Source: Pseudomonas sp. MYb118 (GTDB lineage Bacteria; Pseudomonadota; Gammaproteobacteria; Pseudomonadales; Pseudomonadaceae). Taken from it: a stretch of 64,000 nt of DNA. Made by a program: the position numbers and the translations under genes. Location of the stretch: NCBI RefSeq assembly GCF_040947875.1, contig NZ_JBFRXN010000002.1, positions 2,232,001-2,296,000 of the forward strand, written 5' to 3'. Positions 8,111-15,781 of the stretch are shown piece by piece (the stretch's first letter is position 1; the number at the start of each line of letters is the position of its first letter). Under the pieces are notes generated by a model, which worked only from the letters and a program-made list of their open reading frames with translations, was not told the DNA's origin and ran no database searches.

Positions 8111-9006
8111 TGCTCAACCGATTTCAAGGATGGCGCGAACGTGGCTGGGCGGTGATCGACGCCCCGACCTATGCCGACACCTGGCAGCGATATGGCGGCA
8201 GCGTCGCCACGCATCCCATGGTGGTCGAGCGCCTGGCACAGTTGGCCAACATCCCGGTGCGTTATCTGGCCTGGGCGCCGAACGGCGATGTGCAGGCTGC
8301 GATTGCCACCTGGGGGCGCGACCTCGCCCTGTCCAAGGATGTGCTCAAACGCCACGGCAAGAAGGGTTTGTTCGACCTCGGCAATGCCGAAATCATCCTG
8401 CCGGCAGCGGCTGACAGCCAGGTCCCTCTGCGCCATCGCGCGCGTTATCTCTCGGCCTTGAATGAAGGTCGCTTCAGCGGCATCAAGCTGCAGGCAGAGC
8501 AGTTGGCCATGGCCCGCACGCCGGAAGAACTGTCGAAGAAGTTCCGCTATAACCAGCGTCGCGAGTTGCGTCTGCTGGAAGAGGCGGGCGGCGTGGTGCG
8601 GCCGGTCGGCGAGTTTTCCAGCGCCGAGCTGGCGGCGATCTACTGCGACCTGTTCCAGCGCCGCTGGGGCTTCCCGGCGACCGGTGCCGAGCGCATGGCC
8701 GAGGTGATCGAGTTGCTGCGCGACCTGTTGATCGGCTCGGTGATTTTCCTCAAGGACGCGCCCATCGCGATCCAACTGGTTTATCGCGTCGAAGCGCCGC
8801 AATGGATCAGCGTCGAATACATCAATGGTGGCGTCGACCCCGAAACCCGCGAATTCAGCCCCGGCAGCGTGTTGAGCTTTCTCAATACCCAGAGCGCCTG
8901 GGAACATGCGCGGGCGCTGGACAAGCCACTGCGCTTTTCCTTTGGTCGCGCCGACCGTGAATACAAGGACCGCTGGTGTAATCCTGTGCCGGTTTTCACC
9001 GTATGA
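8110..9006 (+). CDS. Mig-14-like protein with GNAT-type fold
   Basis: A 298-aa protein of the Mig-14 family. The segment KKFRYNQRRELRLLEEAGG, then LFQRRWGFPATG, and the C-terminal FSFGRADREYKDRW fit the Mig-14/GNAT-like acyltransferase type. In P. aeruginosa the gene at this position (PA5003) is annotated as a mig-14 homologue, and Mig-14 in Salmonella is linked to resistance to antimicrobial peptides. A biochemical role in modifying LPS is an inference from its place between core glycosyltransferases and dnpA. The ATG overlaps the previous stop (TTGATG) and the gene ends with a four-base overlap with dnpA. The catalytic chemistry cannot be read from the sequence. Confidence 0.75.
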   Translation: MLNRFQGWRERGWAVIDAPTYADTWQRYGGSVATHPMVVERLAQLANIPVRYLAWAPNGDVQAAIATWGRDLALSKDVLKRHGKKGLFDLGNAEIILPAAADSQVPLRHRARYLSALNEGRFSGIKLQAEQLAMARTPEELSKKFRYNQRRELRLLEEAGGVVRPVGEFSSAELAAIYCDLFQRRWGFPATGAERMAEVIELLRDLLIGSVIFLKDAPIAIQLVYRVEAPQWISVEYINGGVDPETREFSPGSVLSFLNTQSAWEHARALDKPLRFSFGRADREYKDRWCNPVPVFTV

Positions 9007-10448
9007 GCCCGCCCATGAGTCGTAAACAACAACTGCTCAAGCGCCACCGACGCAACAAGCGCATCGCTCTGCTGATCGCGCTGGCGGTGCTGATCGTTCT
9101 TGGCGTGCTGGTGGCCTGGTGGCTGCCGCTGGTGTTGGCGGTGCTGGGCTGGATCGCCCACGAAGCCTGGTTCGCCGACCATCTGTTCTATTCGCCCAGG
9201 GATGATTACGCCTACAGCTTCCCGCCCTACACGCCGCAGCCCCGGGTTCATCTGGACGGCGAGCGCTTGCGCCTGGATGAAGGCGTCATGCTGGTGGACG
9301 ACGCGACGCTGATACTGGCGGTGCGGATCAAAAGCACCTGGCTGGGGCGCTTTTTCGACCCGGCGGTGGAGCTGTCCGGGGGCGATCATCCCGATTGGCA
9401 AACCTTCGAACGGGGTGCCAACGGGCTGCGTTATCTGAACCTCAGTGGCCAGGCGCAGGTGCTCTCGCGTGGCGAGTTGAGATTGCGCGGACGTTTCTGC
9501 CGGGTGTCCGGCGAGCCGGTACTCTGGGCCTTCGAACAGCCGGATTATCGCCGTCAGCGGGTGATGGTGATCGCGCCCCACGCCGACGATGCCGAGCTGG
9601 CGGCTTATGGTTTGTACAGTCAGGCCGACGAGGCCTGGATCGTCACCCTCACCGCCGGTGAGATCGAAGCGCAGCATTATCAGCAGATGGGTCTGGACCC
9701 GGTCGAGGCCGCGCGGCTGAAAGGGCGCTTGCGGGCCTGGGACAGCATTGCCGTGCCGCGTTGGGCCGGAGTTGCGCAAGCCCGTTGCGTGCAACTGGGC
9801 TATTTCTGCCTGCAACTGGCGGCGATGCAGGCGGCACCATCGCGGCCGGTGGGCTCCCGCGAAGCGCAGATGGAGGACACGCGGCTGTTCCGCCAGTTGA
9901 ACCCGTTCGCCTTGCCGGGGGACGCCGATGGCGCGCCGACCTGGAACAACCTGGTGGCGGACCTGCGCGAACTGCTGCTGCGGGCGCGCCCTGAAGTCAT
10001 CGTGTTGCCGCACCCGACGCTCGACCCGCACCCGGACCACATTTGTGCGCAGCAGGCGGTCCTCGAGGCGCTGCAAGGCCTGGAATGGCAACCGACCACC
10101 TTGCTCGGGTATGCCAACCACCTGCACGACAATGATCGCTGGCCCATGGGCGATGCCGGCCATGGCATTGCGCTGCCGCCGGCGTTCGACCCGACGGTGC
10201 CGATGCAACCCTATTGCCTGCCGGTTCCCCTGCCACTGCAGCGGGATAAAGCCATGGCGCTGGGGATGATGCACGACTTGCAACCGCGCATGCCGTTCAA
10301 GCGGCGACTGCGGCGATTGCTGCAATGGTTGCTGGCCAGAAGAGTGCCGCCTGTCTATGGAGAGAATGAGTTCTTCCGCAAGGCGGTCCGCCGCCAGGAG
10401 CTGTTCTGGATACTCAAGCATGGTGAGTCATCCGGACCGCAGAACTGA
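9003..10448 (+). CDS. dnpA: PIG-L family de-N-acetylase DnpA
   Basis: A 481-aa protein with a short basic N-terminus (KQQLLKRHRRNKR), one or two membrane segments (about residues 20-55, LLIALAVLIVLGVLVAWWL) and a PIG-L/LmbE deacetylase domain in the C-terminal half. The zinc-binding motif is seen in VMVIAPHADDAELAAYG, with a second metal motif in HPTLDPHPDHICAQQA. PIG-L enzymes remove N-acetyl groups from GlcNAc-type sugars; in P. aeruginosa DnpA (PA5002) is reported to influence LPS modification and fluoroquinolone tolerance. The first ATG overlaps the upstream stop as ATGA; another ATG lies 12 bases on. The N-terminal third (residues 60-180) is not assigned. Confidence 0.88.
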   Translation: MSPPMSRKQQLLKRHRRNKRIALLIALAVLIVLGVLVAWWLPLVLAVLGWIAHEAWFADHLFYSPRDDYAYSFPPYTPQPRVHLDGERLRLDEGVMLVDDATLILAVRIKSTWLGRFFDPAVELSGGDHPDWQTFERGANGLRYLNLSGQAQVLSRGELRLRGRFCRVSGEPVLWAFEQPDYRRQRVMVIAPHADDAELAAYGLYSQADEAWIVTLTAGEIEAQHYQQMGLDPVEAARLKGRLRAWDSIAVPRWAGVAQARCVQLGYFCLQLAAMQAAPSRPVGSREAQMEDTRLFRQLNPFALPGDADGAPTWNNLVADLRELLLRARPEVIVLPHPTLDPHPDHICAQQAVLEALQGLEWQPTTLLGYANHLHDNDRWPMGDAGHGIALPPAFDPTVPMQPYCLPVPLPLQRDKAMALGMMHDLQPRMPFKRRLRRLLQWLLARRVPPVYGENEFFRKAVRRQELFWILKHGESSGPQN

Positions 10449-10453
10449 ACGAC

Positions 10454-10477
10454 AACCCTGCCCGATCGGCCAGGGTT
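10454..10477. other. 24-bp near-perfect palindrome between dnpA and the next gene
   Basis: AACCCTGCCCGATCGGCCAGGGTT is almost self-complementary over its full length and fills the only sizeable gap inside this stretch of the operon. It lacks a trailing T run, so it is more likely an attenuating hairpin, a processing site or a protein-binding palindrome than a simple terminator. Confidence 0.45.
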
Positions 10478-10501
10478 CCCAGCATTTACAGTGAGTTTTT
10501 C

Positions 10502-11386
10502 GTGATCAATCCATGCCCCCGTATTTTGTTCCTGATGCCCTACTTCGGCCGCTGGCCCTTCTGGATGCCGTTTTTCCTGGAGAGTTGCCGGCGTAATCCC
10601 GACATCGACTGGCTGATGTTCACCGATTGCGGGGTGCCGGAGAATCTGCCGCCCAACGTGACCATCGAGTGCATGACGTTCAGCGACTACTGTGGCGTGG
10701 TCTCCCAACGGCTGGACATCGACTTCGCGCCGACCCAGGCCTACAAGCTGTGCGATATCCGGCCGGCGTTCGGTCTCATCCACGCCGATCGCCTGGAAGG
10801 CTATGATTTCTGGGGGTTCGGCGACATTGATCTGGTGTACGGCGATCTGCGCAAATACTTCACCGCGGACCGACTCGCCTCCTACGACCTGTACTCGACC
10901 CATGAGCGGCGCGTGGCAGGGCATCTTTGCCTGATCAGAAATACCGAGCGCAAGCGTCAGCTGTTTCGCAAGATCAAGGACTGGGAAGCGCGGTTCACGG
11001 ACGAGAAGCACCATGCCCTGGATGAAGGTGCCTTCAGCCGGATCTTCCTCTGGCGCAAGAACTTCCCCGAGCCATTGTTCAAACTGGTGGGCAAGTTCAA
11101 CCCGTGGCGCCGACGCAGTGAATTCACCGAGGCATTCAGCACGCCGGGTGGCTGCATCAAGTGGCATGACGGTACGGAAAACTTTCCGCACCGGTGGTTC
11201 TGGCGCGATGGCACGGTCACCAATGATCGGGATGGCGAGCGCGAGTTTCCGTATTTCCACTTCGTCTGCTGGAAGCGCAACGAGTGGTCGCAACTGCCGC
11301 AACCCGACCCGGCAGAGATCAAGCGCCTGGCCGCCGAGCCTGACTGGATCATTGATGAGACGGGTTTTCACCGGGGAGCGTTATGA
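10502..11386 (+). CDS. DUF6625-like protein, putative glycan transferase
   Basis: A 294-aa protein that begins ILFLMPYFGRWPFWMPFFL and contains WLMFTDCGVPENLPPN, YKLCDIRPAFG and a DxD-like element in FWGFGDIDLVYGDLRKYF. This arrangement (MPYFG start, fTD, ydfWGfgDiDlvyGD) is that of the family I know as DUF6625, widespread in capsule and LPS loci and probably GT-A-like. The DID at about residue 108 would bind metal and nucleotide sugar; that is inference. The GTG start at 10502 has only a weak ribosome site. It overlaps the following glycosyltransferase by four bases. I do not recall an equivalent at this place in P. aeruginosa PAO1, so it may be an accessory insertion in the core operon. Confidence 0.7.
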   Translation: MINPCPRILFLMPYFGRWPFWMPFFLESCRRNPDIDWLMFTDCGVPENLPPNVTIECMTFSDYCGVVSQRLDIDFAPTQAYKLCDIRPAFGLIHADRLEGYDFWGFGDIDLVYGDLRKYFTADRLASYDLYSTHERRVAGHLCLIRNTERKRQLFRKIKDWEARFTDEKHHALDEGAFSRIFLWRKNFPEPLFKLVGKFNPWRRRSEFTEAFSTPGGCIKWHDGTENFPHRWFWRDGTVTNDRDGEREFPYFHFVCWKRNEWSQLPQPDPAEIKRLAAEPDWIIDETGFHRGAL

Positions 11387-12537
11387 GCCAGCGGTTGAAG
11401 GTGCTGCAGTTGCAGCCTGACTACAATGTCAAAGCCCATGACTTTGCCGACCTGGCAGAGCAGATCGTCAAGGCCTTGCCCACCGATCGCTATGAAGTGA
11501 CCGCTGCGTTCCTGCGTGGCAAGCCTGGGCCCGGCGAAGCCGTGAGCCGGGCTGTGCGCTCGGTGTATTTCGAGTTCTCCGACAAATCGCTCAAGGGCAT
11601 GCGCCTGCGTGCCATGTGGCGGCTGTATCAGTTTTGCCGCAAAGAAAAATTCGATGTGGTGATCTGCAACCGCTTCAAACCGGTGAACATGATGCTCGCG
11701 CTCAACCGCTGGCTGAAGGTGCCGCTGTGCATCGGTATCTCCCACGGTTTTGGTGAGTACGATCGCTTCTACCGACGCCGCCAGACCCAGCGTCTGATTG
11801 ATCGTCACTGGCGTTTCGTCGGTGTATCGCCAGCGGTCAAACAGTACCTGCTGGACTGCGACTGCGGGTTTACCGACGAAAACACCTGGGCCATCACCAA
11901 CGCCATCGACATCGAGCAGGCCGAAGGTTTGCAGCACAGCCGCGAGCGCGCCCGGGAAATGCTCGGTATCGACCCTTCGGTACGCCTGATTGGCGCGCTG
12001 GGTCGCCTGGTGCCGGTCAAGGGGCACACCTACCTGTTGCAGGCGTTTGCCACACTCAAGGACAAGTACCCCAACAGTCAGTTGGCAATTATCGGGGCCG
12101 GTCGCGAAGAGTCGCGCCTGGCGGCCGAGATCGAACGGCTGGGGCTGGCCGGGCGTGCGCATTTGCTGGGTTTCAAGGAAAACGCCCTGCAATACGTACG
12201 CGCGTTCGACATCTGGACCATGCCATCGCTGGCCGAAGGCCTCGGGCTGGCGCTGCTGGAAGGCATGAGCGGCCATCTGCCGGTGATCGCTTCGGACGTG
12301 CCGGCCATGCTGCCACTGATCCAGGGCGCAGGCGGCCGGGCGATCACGCCAAAGGACGTGCCGAGCCTGGTCGCGGCGCTGGATGACTACCTCGGGCTGT
12401 CGGACGACGATCTCAAGGCCAAGGGCGAACAGGCCTATCGTTATCTTCAGGAACAGCACGACATCGAGGTGTTCCGCCAGGAATACCTGGAGTTGATCGA
12501 CTCTGGCCTGAGCCAGGCGCGCAAGGAGCAAGCATGA
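11383..12537 (+). CDS. GT4 glycosyltransferase, Ssg-like
   Basis: A 384-aa GT-B glycosyltransferase. The N-terminal domain has VLQLQPDYNVKAHDFADLAEQ, ICNRFKPVNMMLAL and GISHGFGEYDRFY; the C-terminal domain has GALGRLVPVKGHTYLLQAF, HLLGFKENALQYVRAFDIW and the nucleotide-sugar E-x7-E region AEGLGLALLEGMSGHLPVI. Its place directly before the wapR-like gene corresponds to ssg (PA5001), a gene needed for normal LPS/exopolysaccharide in several pseudomonads. The start ATG overlaps the previous stop (ATGA), and its end overlaps the next gene in the same way. Donor and acceptor are not known from sequence. Confidence 0.85.
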   Translation: MSQRLKVLQLQPDYNVKAHDFADLAEQIVKALPTDRYEVTAAFLRGKPGPGEAVSRAVRSVYFEFSDKSLKGMRLRAMWRLYQFCRKEKFDVVICNRFKPVNMMLALNRWLKVPLCIGISHGFGEYDRFYRRRQTQRLIDRHWRFVGVSPAVKQYLLDCDCGFTDENTWAITNAIDIEQAEGLQHSRERAREMLGIDPSVRLIGALGRLVPVKGHTYLLQAFATLKDKYPNSQLAIIGAGREESRLAAEIERLGLAGRAHLLGFKENALQYVRAFDIWTMPSLAEGLGLALLEGMSGHLPVIASDVPAMLPLIQGAGGRAITPKDVPSLVAALDDYLGLSDDDLKAKGEQAYRYLQEQHDIEVFRQEYLELIDSGLSQARKEQA

Positions 12538-13418
12538 GCGACGCACAACCCATCGTCACGGTCATCATCGCGTCGTATAACCATGGTCGCTACATCGAGG
12601 AAAGCATTCTCAGCGTCCTCAACCAGACCTACGCGAATATCGAGTTGCTGGTGGTGGATGATGGCTCCAGCGATGACAGCGTCGTGCGCATCGAGGCGTT
12701 GCAGGCGCAACATGGCTTCGATTTCCGTGTGCAGCAGAACCAGGGGCTGACCAACACCCTCAATGGCGCCATTGCACGGGCGAAGGGCAGTCTGATCGTA
12801 CCCTTCGGCTCCGATGACATCATGCTGCCCGAGCGCATCGCCATCCAGGTGGCGCACATGGACGGCAAGCCGGAGGTGGGTATCTGCGCAGGCAACATCG
12901 AGCTGATGGATGCCGACGGGGTCCCGTACCCGGAGTCGCGCCAGCGTCGCGATGTGCCGTTCCGCCGCCTGGACTTCGACGACATGTTCCTTGAGCGCAA
13001 GCCTTATCCGCCGGCGCCAACCCTGATGATCCGCCGCGAGGCGCTGGACAAGGTCGGAGGCTTCGACCCGACGATCCGCCTGGAGGACCTGCTGATCGAA
13101 TTGAAAGTGACCCATGCCGGTTACTTCATTGATGGCCTGAGCGTGCTGATGGCGCGCTATCGCAAGCACGCCACCAACTCCTACAAGAACCACCGTTTCA
13201 TGATCGACAACATCCTGCGCACCTACGCCCTGTTCAGCGATCACCCGATGTACGAATTCGTGCGCTACCGGTTCCTCAGCTCGATGTTCCTCAAGACCGC
13301 CAATCGCGACCGCAAACTGGCGCGAGAGCTGCTGGCGCAGATTCCGTTCAAGGCGTGGAACAAGAAAACCTGGCGGGGGTTGGGGCGCCTGTACTTCTCG
13401 CCGCTGGAGAAAGACTGA
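12534..13418 (+). CDS. GT2 glycosyltransferase, WapR-like rhamnosyltransferase
   Basis: A 294-aa GT-A family-2 glycosyltransferase. It opens with VTVIIASYNHGRYIEESILS, followed by LLVVDDGSSDDSV, and has the DxD-type GSDDIMLPERIAIQ. The last third is variable. In P. aeruginosa the gene in this position, wapR (PA5000), encodes the alpha-1,3-rhamnosyltransferase that makes the O-antigen-accepting core. The name is transferred by synteny and family, so the sugar may differ here. This is the last gene of the plus-strand operon, followed by the REPIN array and the convergent ligase gene. Confidence 0.83.
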   Translation: MSDAQPIVTVIIASYNHGRYIEESILSVLNQTYANIELLVVDDGSSDDSVVRIEALQAQHGFDFRVQQNQGLTNTLNGAIARAKGSLIVPFGSDDIMLPERIAIQVAHMDGKPEVGICAGNIELMDADGVPYPESRQRRDVPFRRLDFDDMFLERKPYPPAPTLMIRREALDKVGGFDPTIRLEDLLIELKVTHAGYFIDGLSVLMARYRKHATNSYKNHRFMIDNILRTYALFSDHPMYEFVRYRFLSSMFLKTANRDRKLARELLAQIPFKAWNKKTWRGLGRLYFSPLEKD

Positions 13419-13444
13419 GCCCATTGCTCGCTGGCACACGACCC

Positions 13445-13754
13445 CTGTAGGAGCGAGCTTGCTCGCGATGTCGGGTCAGGCACCGCGGCACATCTGTCTT
13501 CCCACGTCATCGTTGACGACCATCGCGAGCAAGCTCGCTCCTACAGACGATCAAAGACCCTGTAGGAGCGAGCTCGCTCGCGATGCTGTGTCAGGCACCG
13601 CAGGGCATCTGCCTGCCCGCGTCATCGTTGACGACCATCGCGAGCAAGCTCGCTCCTACAGACGATCAAGGACCCTGTAGGAGCGAGCTTGCTCGCGATG
13701 TTGGGCCTGGCACTGCGGGACATCCGCCTTCCCGCGTCATCGTTGACGACCATC
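13445..13754. repeat. tandem REPIN array (2.5 units, 115-bp period)
   Basis: REP cores TGTAGGAGCGAGC-TT-GCTCGCGATG start near 13445, 13560 and 13675, exactly 115 bases apart; the second uses AGCTCGCT. Inverted partners (CATCGCGAGCAAGCTCGCTCC) lie at 13521-13546 and 13636-13660. The third unit keeps the spacer and the TCATCGTTGACGACCATC stretch but is cut off before its second REP. The array fills the gap between the convergent wapR-like and ligase genes; apart from it I see nothing in 13419-13770. Confidence 0.93.
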
Positions 13755-13770
13755 AGGGGGCGAGAATTGT

Positions 13771-15627
13771 TCAGTGCGCAGGTGAGCGGGTGGCCAGCAC
13801 TTGTTTGTTGAGTGTGTCCACTGCCGTTTGCGAGGCCGTCACGGCATAGCCCTGCAGCAACGCCTGGAAATGATCCTCGAACAACCAGCGTCGATCAACG
13901 GTGTAGCGCTGCATGTGGCGCAGGTTGCGCTGGCGCAGCGACAGGCTCAGTGACGACGGATAGATACGCAGGTCGGCGACGTCGATCAGGCCGAACTCAC
14001 CATCTTCCAGTACCAGCACATTACCCAGGTGCAGAGAGCGGAAATACACGCCGCGTTCGTGCAACTGCGCCATGAATTTGCCGAAGCGCTCCACCAGCGC
14101 CTGACGCACTTCCGGAGCGGTGATCCCTTGCAGGACCTGGCGCAGGGTATGCCCCGGCAGCGGCGTGTAGTGCACGGCGCTGCTGCCATCATCCAGACGA
14201 TACAGCGCGAGGATCTGCGGCGTTGGCAGGCCCATGTTGCGCAGGCGCTCGCTGTTGACGGCAAAGCGTTCGGAATAGGCGTTGAAGCTCCCCGAGGTGT
14301 ACCAGCGACGCGGCCGGAACAGCTTGAGGAAGCTGCCATCGACCAGGCGCAGCACTTTCGGCCCCAGGCCATCCTCTTCGATGATCCGGGCGTCAGTGCT
14401 CATCGCTTGCAGGGCAGGCGCAGTCAGGCGTTTCACGGAAAGCGCCAGCAGGCGGCCCGCACGCTGGTTGATGCTCAAGGCGGCGATCAGTGCCAGGGGG
14501 ATCCACAGCAGGAACCAGTGCTCCTTGGGACGCGAAAGGATGCCGCCGCCCTCGGTCAGGCCGCCGCCAATCCCGAACACCAGCCAGGTCGAGGCGATGA
14601 TCAACAGCGGTTGCACGCGCTGGCGCCAGCTGCTCAACAGGGCCCAGGCCTGGAAGAACAGCCAGGGGATCAGGCCGATGATGCCGACGTAATAAAGAAC
14701 GCCCAGGGCGAAGTTGTGCGGCTCTGCCAGTGTGTAGCCCATGCCGACATCAACAGTAAGGTCGGCGTCATATCCGTGGCCGAGCCACGGGCGCTCGGCG
14801 ATTTTTTGCAGGACGAACTGCCAGATTTCGAAACGGTAGGAGTTGCCGCGATCGAAGAGCATGTTGGAAAACAGCATGAGCACCGCTACGCCACCGGCCG
14901 CCATGATGCCCAGCAGCAGAACGGAGCGGCGATTCCAGCAGATGAAGCTCAGCCACAAGGCCGCCAGTGTCAGGGCGACCAATGGTGTACGCGAGCCGGT
15001 GGCGATGACCGCCGCGAACATGATCACCATGGCTGGAAGACTCAGCCAGAGTATCTGCGGACGTTTACAGGTCATGCTCAGGCTGAGCCAGTAGGCACAG
15101 AAAAAGCCGAACAGGTGCGAGCTCAACAAGGGGTTGTCGAACGCGCCGCCCCCGATCAGTCGTGTACCTGGCTCATAGATGCCGGCGAACAGATACAGAT
15201 AGTAGATCGTCGCGATCAAGGCGACGACGGCCGCGCTGAACAGCAGCGGCTGGATGCTCTCGCTACGATAGCGAACCAGCAGGTAGCACCCGACGAACAG
15301 CATCAGCAAATGCAGCGGCGGCTTGAGCTTGCTGGCAAAGCCGTCATCGCCCGGGCTCCAGAGCAGGCTCAGCAGCGCCCAGCCGGCAAACAGCAGCAGT
15401 GCGACGAAGATCGGCTCGCGCAGCAGCTCCTTGAAAGCCCGAGGGCGCATGAGCAAAGCAATCAGCGTCGGAATACTGAACAGGCCGTAATACAGCTTAT
15501 GAAGCAGGCTGCGATCCGGCAGGAAGAACAGCGAGCACAGGAGCAGGAAATAGCCAGCGGGAAGCATCCAGAGGCAAATGAAATCGAAAATTCGATGGGG
15601 GGTACTGTTTAGACCGCTGAATTGCAT
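13771..15627 (-). CDS. O-antigen ligase fused to a kinase-like domain
   Basis: A 618-aa fusion from the chosen ATG (MQFSGLNSTPHRIFDF). Residues about 1-400 form a polytopic WaaL/Wzy_C-type ligase with a dozen hydrophobic segments, the GSRTPLVAL element, and a large periplasmic loop ending in LAEPHNFALGVLYY, whose His is typical of O-antigen ligases. Residues about 420-610 are a cytoplasmic kinase-like domain: KVLRLVDGSFLKLF, LHERGVYFRSLHLGNVLVL and GLIDVADLRIY. The catalytic HRD is FRS here (Ser531 in place of Asp). In P. aeruginosa waaL (PA4999) and a kinase-like gene (PA4998) are separate. A start at 15702 would add 25 residues. Convergent with the core operon and divergent from msbA. Confidence 0.87.
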   Translation of the reverse strand: MQFSGLNSTPHRIFDFICLWMLPAGYFLLLCSLFFLPDRSLLHKLYYGLFSIPTLIALLMRPRAFKELLREPIFVALLLFAGWALLSLLWSPGDDGFASKLKPPLHLLMLFVGCYLLVRYRSESIQPLLFSAAVVALIATIYYLYLFAGIYEPGTRLIGGGAFDNPLLSSHLFGFFCAYWLSLSMTCKRPQILWLSLPAMVIMFAAVIATGSRTPLVALTLAALWLSFICWNRRSVLLLGIMAAGGVAVLMLFSNMLFDRGNSYRFEIWQFVLQKIAERPWLGHGYDADLTVDVGMGYTLAEPHNFALGVLYYVGIIGLIPWLFFQAWALLSSWRQRVQPLLIIASTWLVFGIGGGLTEGGGILSRPKEHWFLLWIPLALIAALSINQRAGRLLALSVKRLTAPALQAMSTDARIIEEDGLGPKVLRLVDGSFLKLFRPRRWYTSGSFNAYSERFAVNSERLRNMGLPTPQILALYRLDDGSSAVHYTPLPGHTLRQVLQGITAPEVRQALVERFGKFMAQLHERGVYFRSLHLGNVLVLEDGEFGLIDVADLRIYPSSLSLSLRQRNLRHMQRYTVDRRWLFEDHFQALLQGYAVTASQTAVDTLNKQVLATRSPAH

Positions 15628-15742
15628 GCTGGGAAATTCAATCCTGAAGTTGATCGGCCATTCCGATGGTGGCCTTGTGATACTGTTTGTGCCGTCTAAC
15701 AATAACAGCCTTTAGGGGATTGCCAGAACCCTGAGGAAGCTG

Positions 15743-15751
15743 TGCTAAAGT
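15743..15751 (+). promoter_or_regulatory. candidate extended -10 for msbA
   Basis: TGC-TAAAGT forms an extended -10 element about 30 bases before the msbA ATG. The -35 is weak (TTGCCA at 15720, spacing about 20). Confidence 0.35.
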
Positions 15752-15781
15752 CAGCGTCCTTTTTATCGACATTCGCGTGAT

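Noticed and set aside
10454..10477. Palindrome as a Rho-independent terminator
   Set aside because: No T run follows it, and the downstream gene continues the same operon.
13445..13754. Regularly spaced repeats resembling a CRISPR array
   Set aside because: The repeats are palindromic REP pairs with near-identical spacers, and there are no cas genes.
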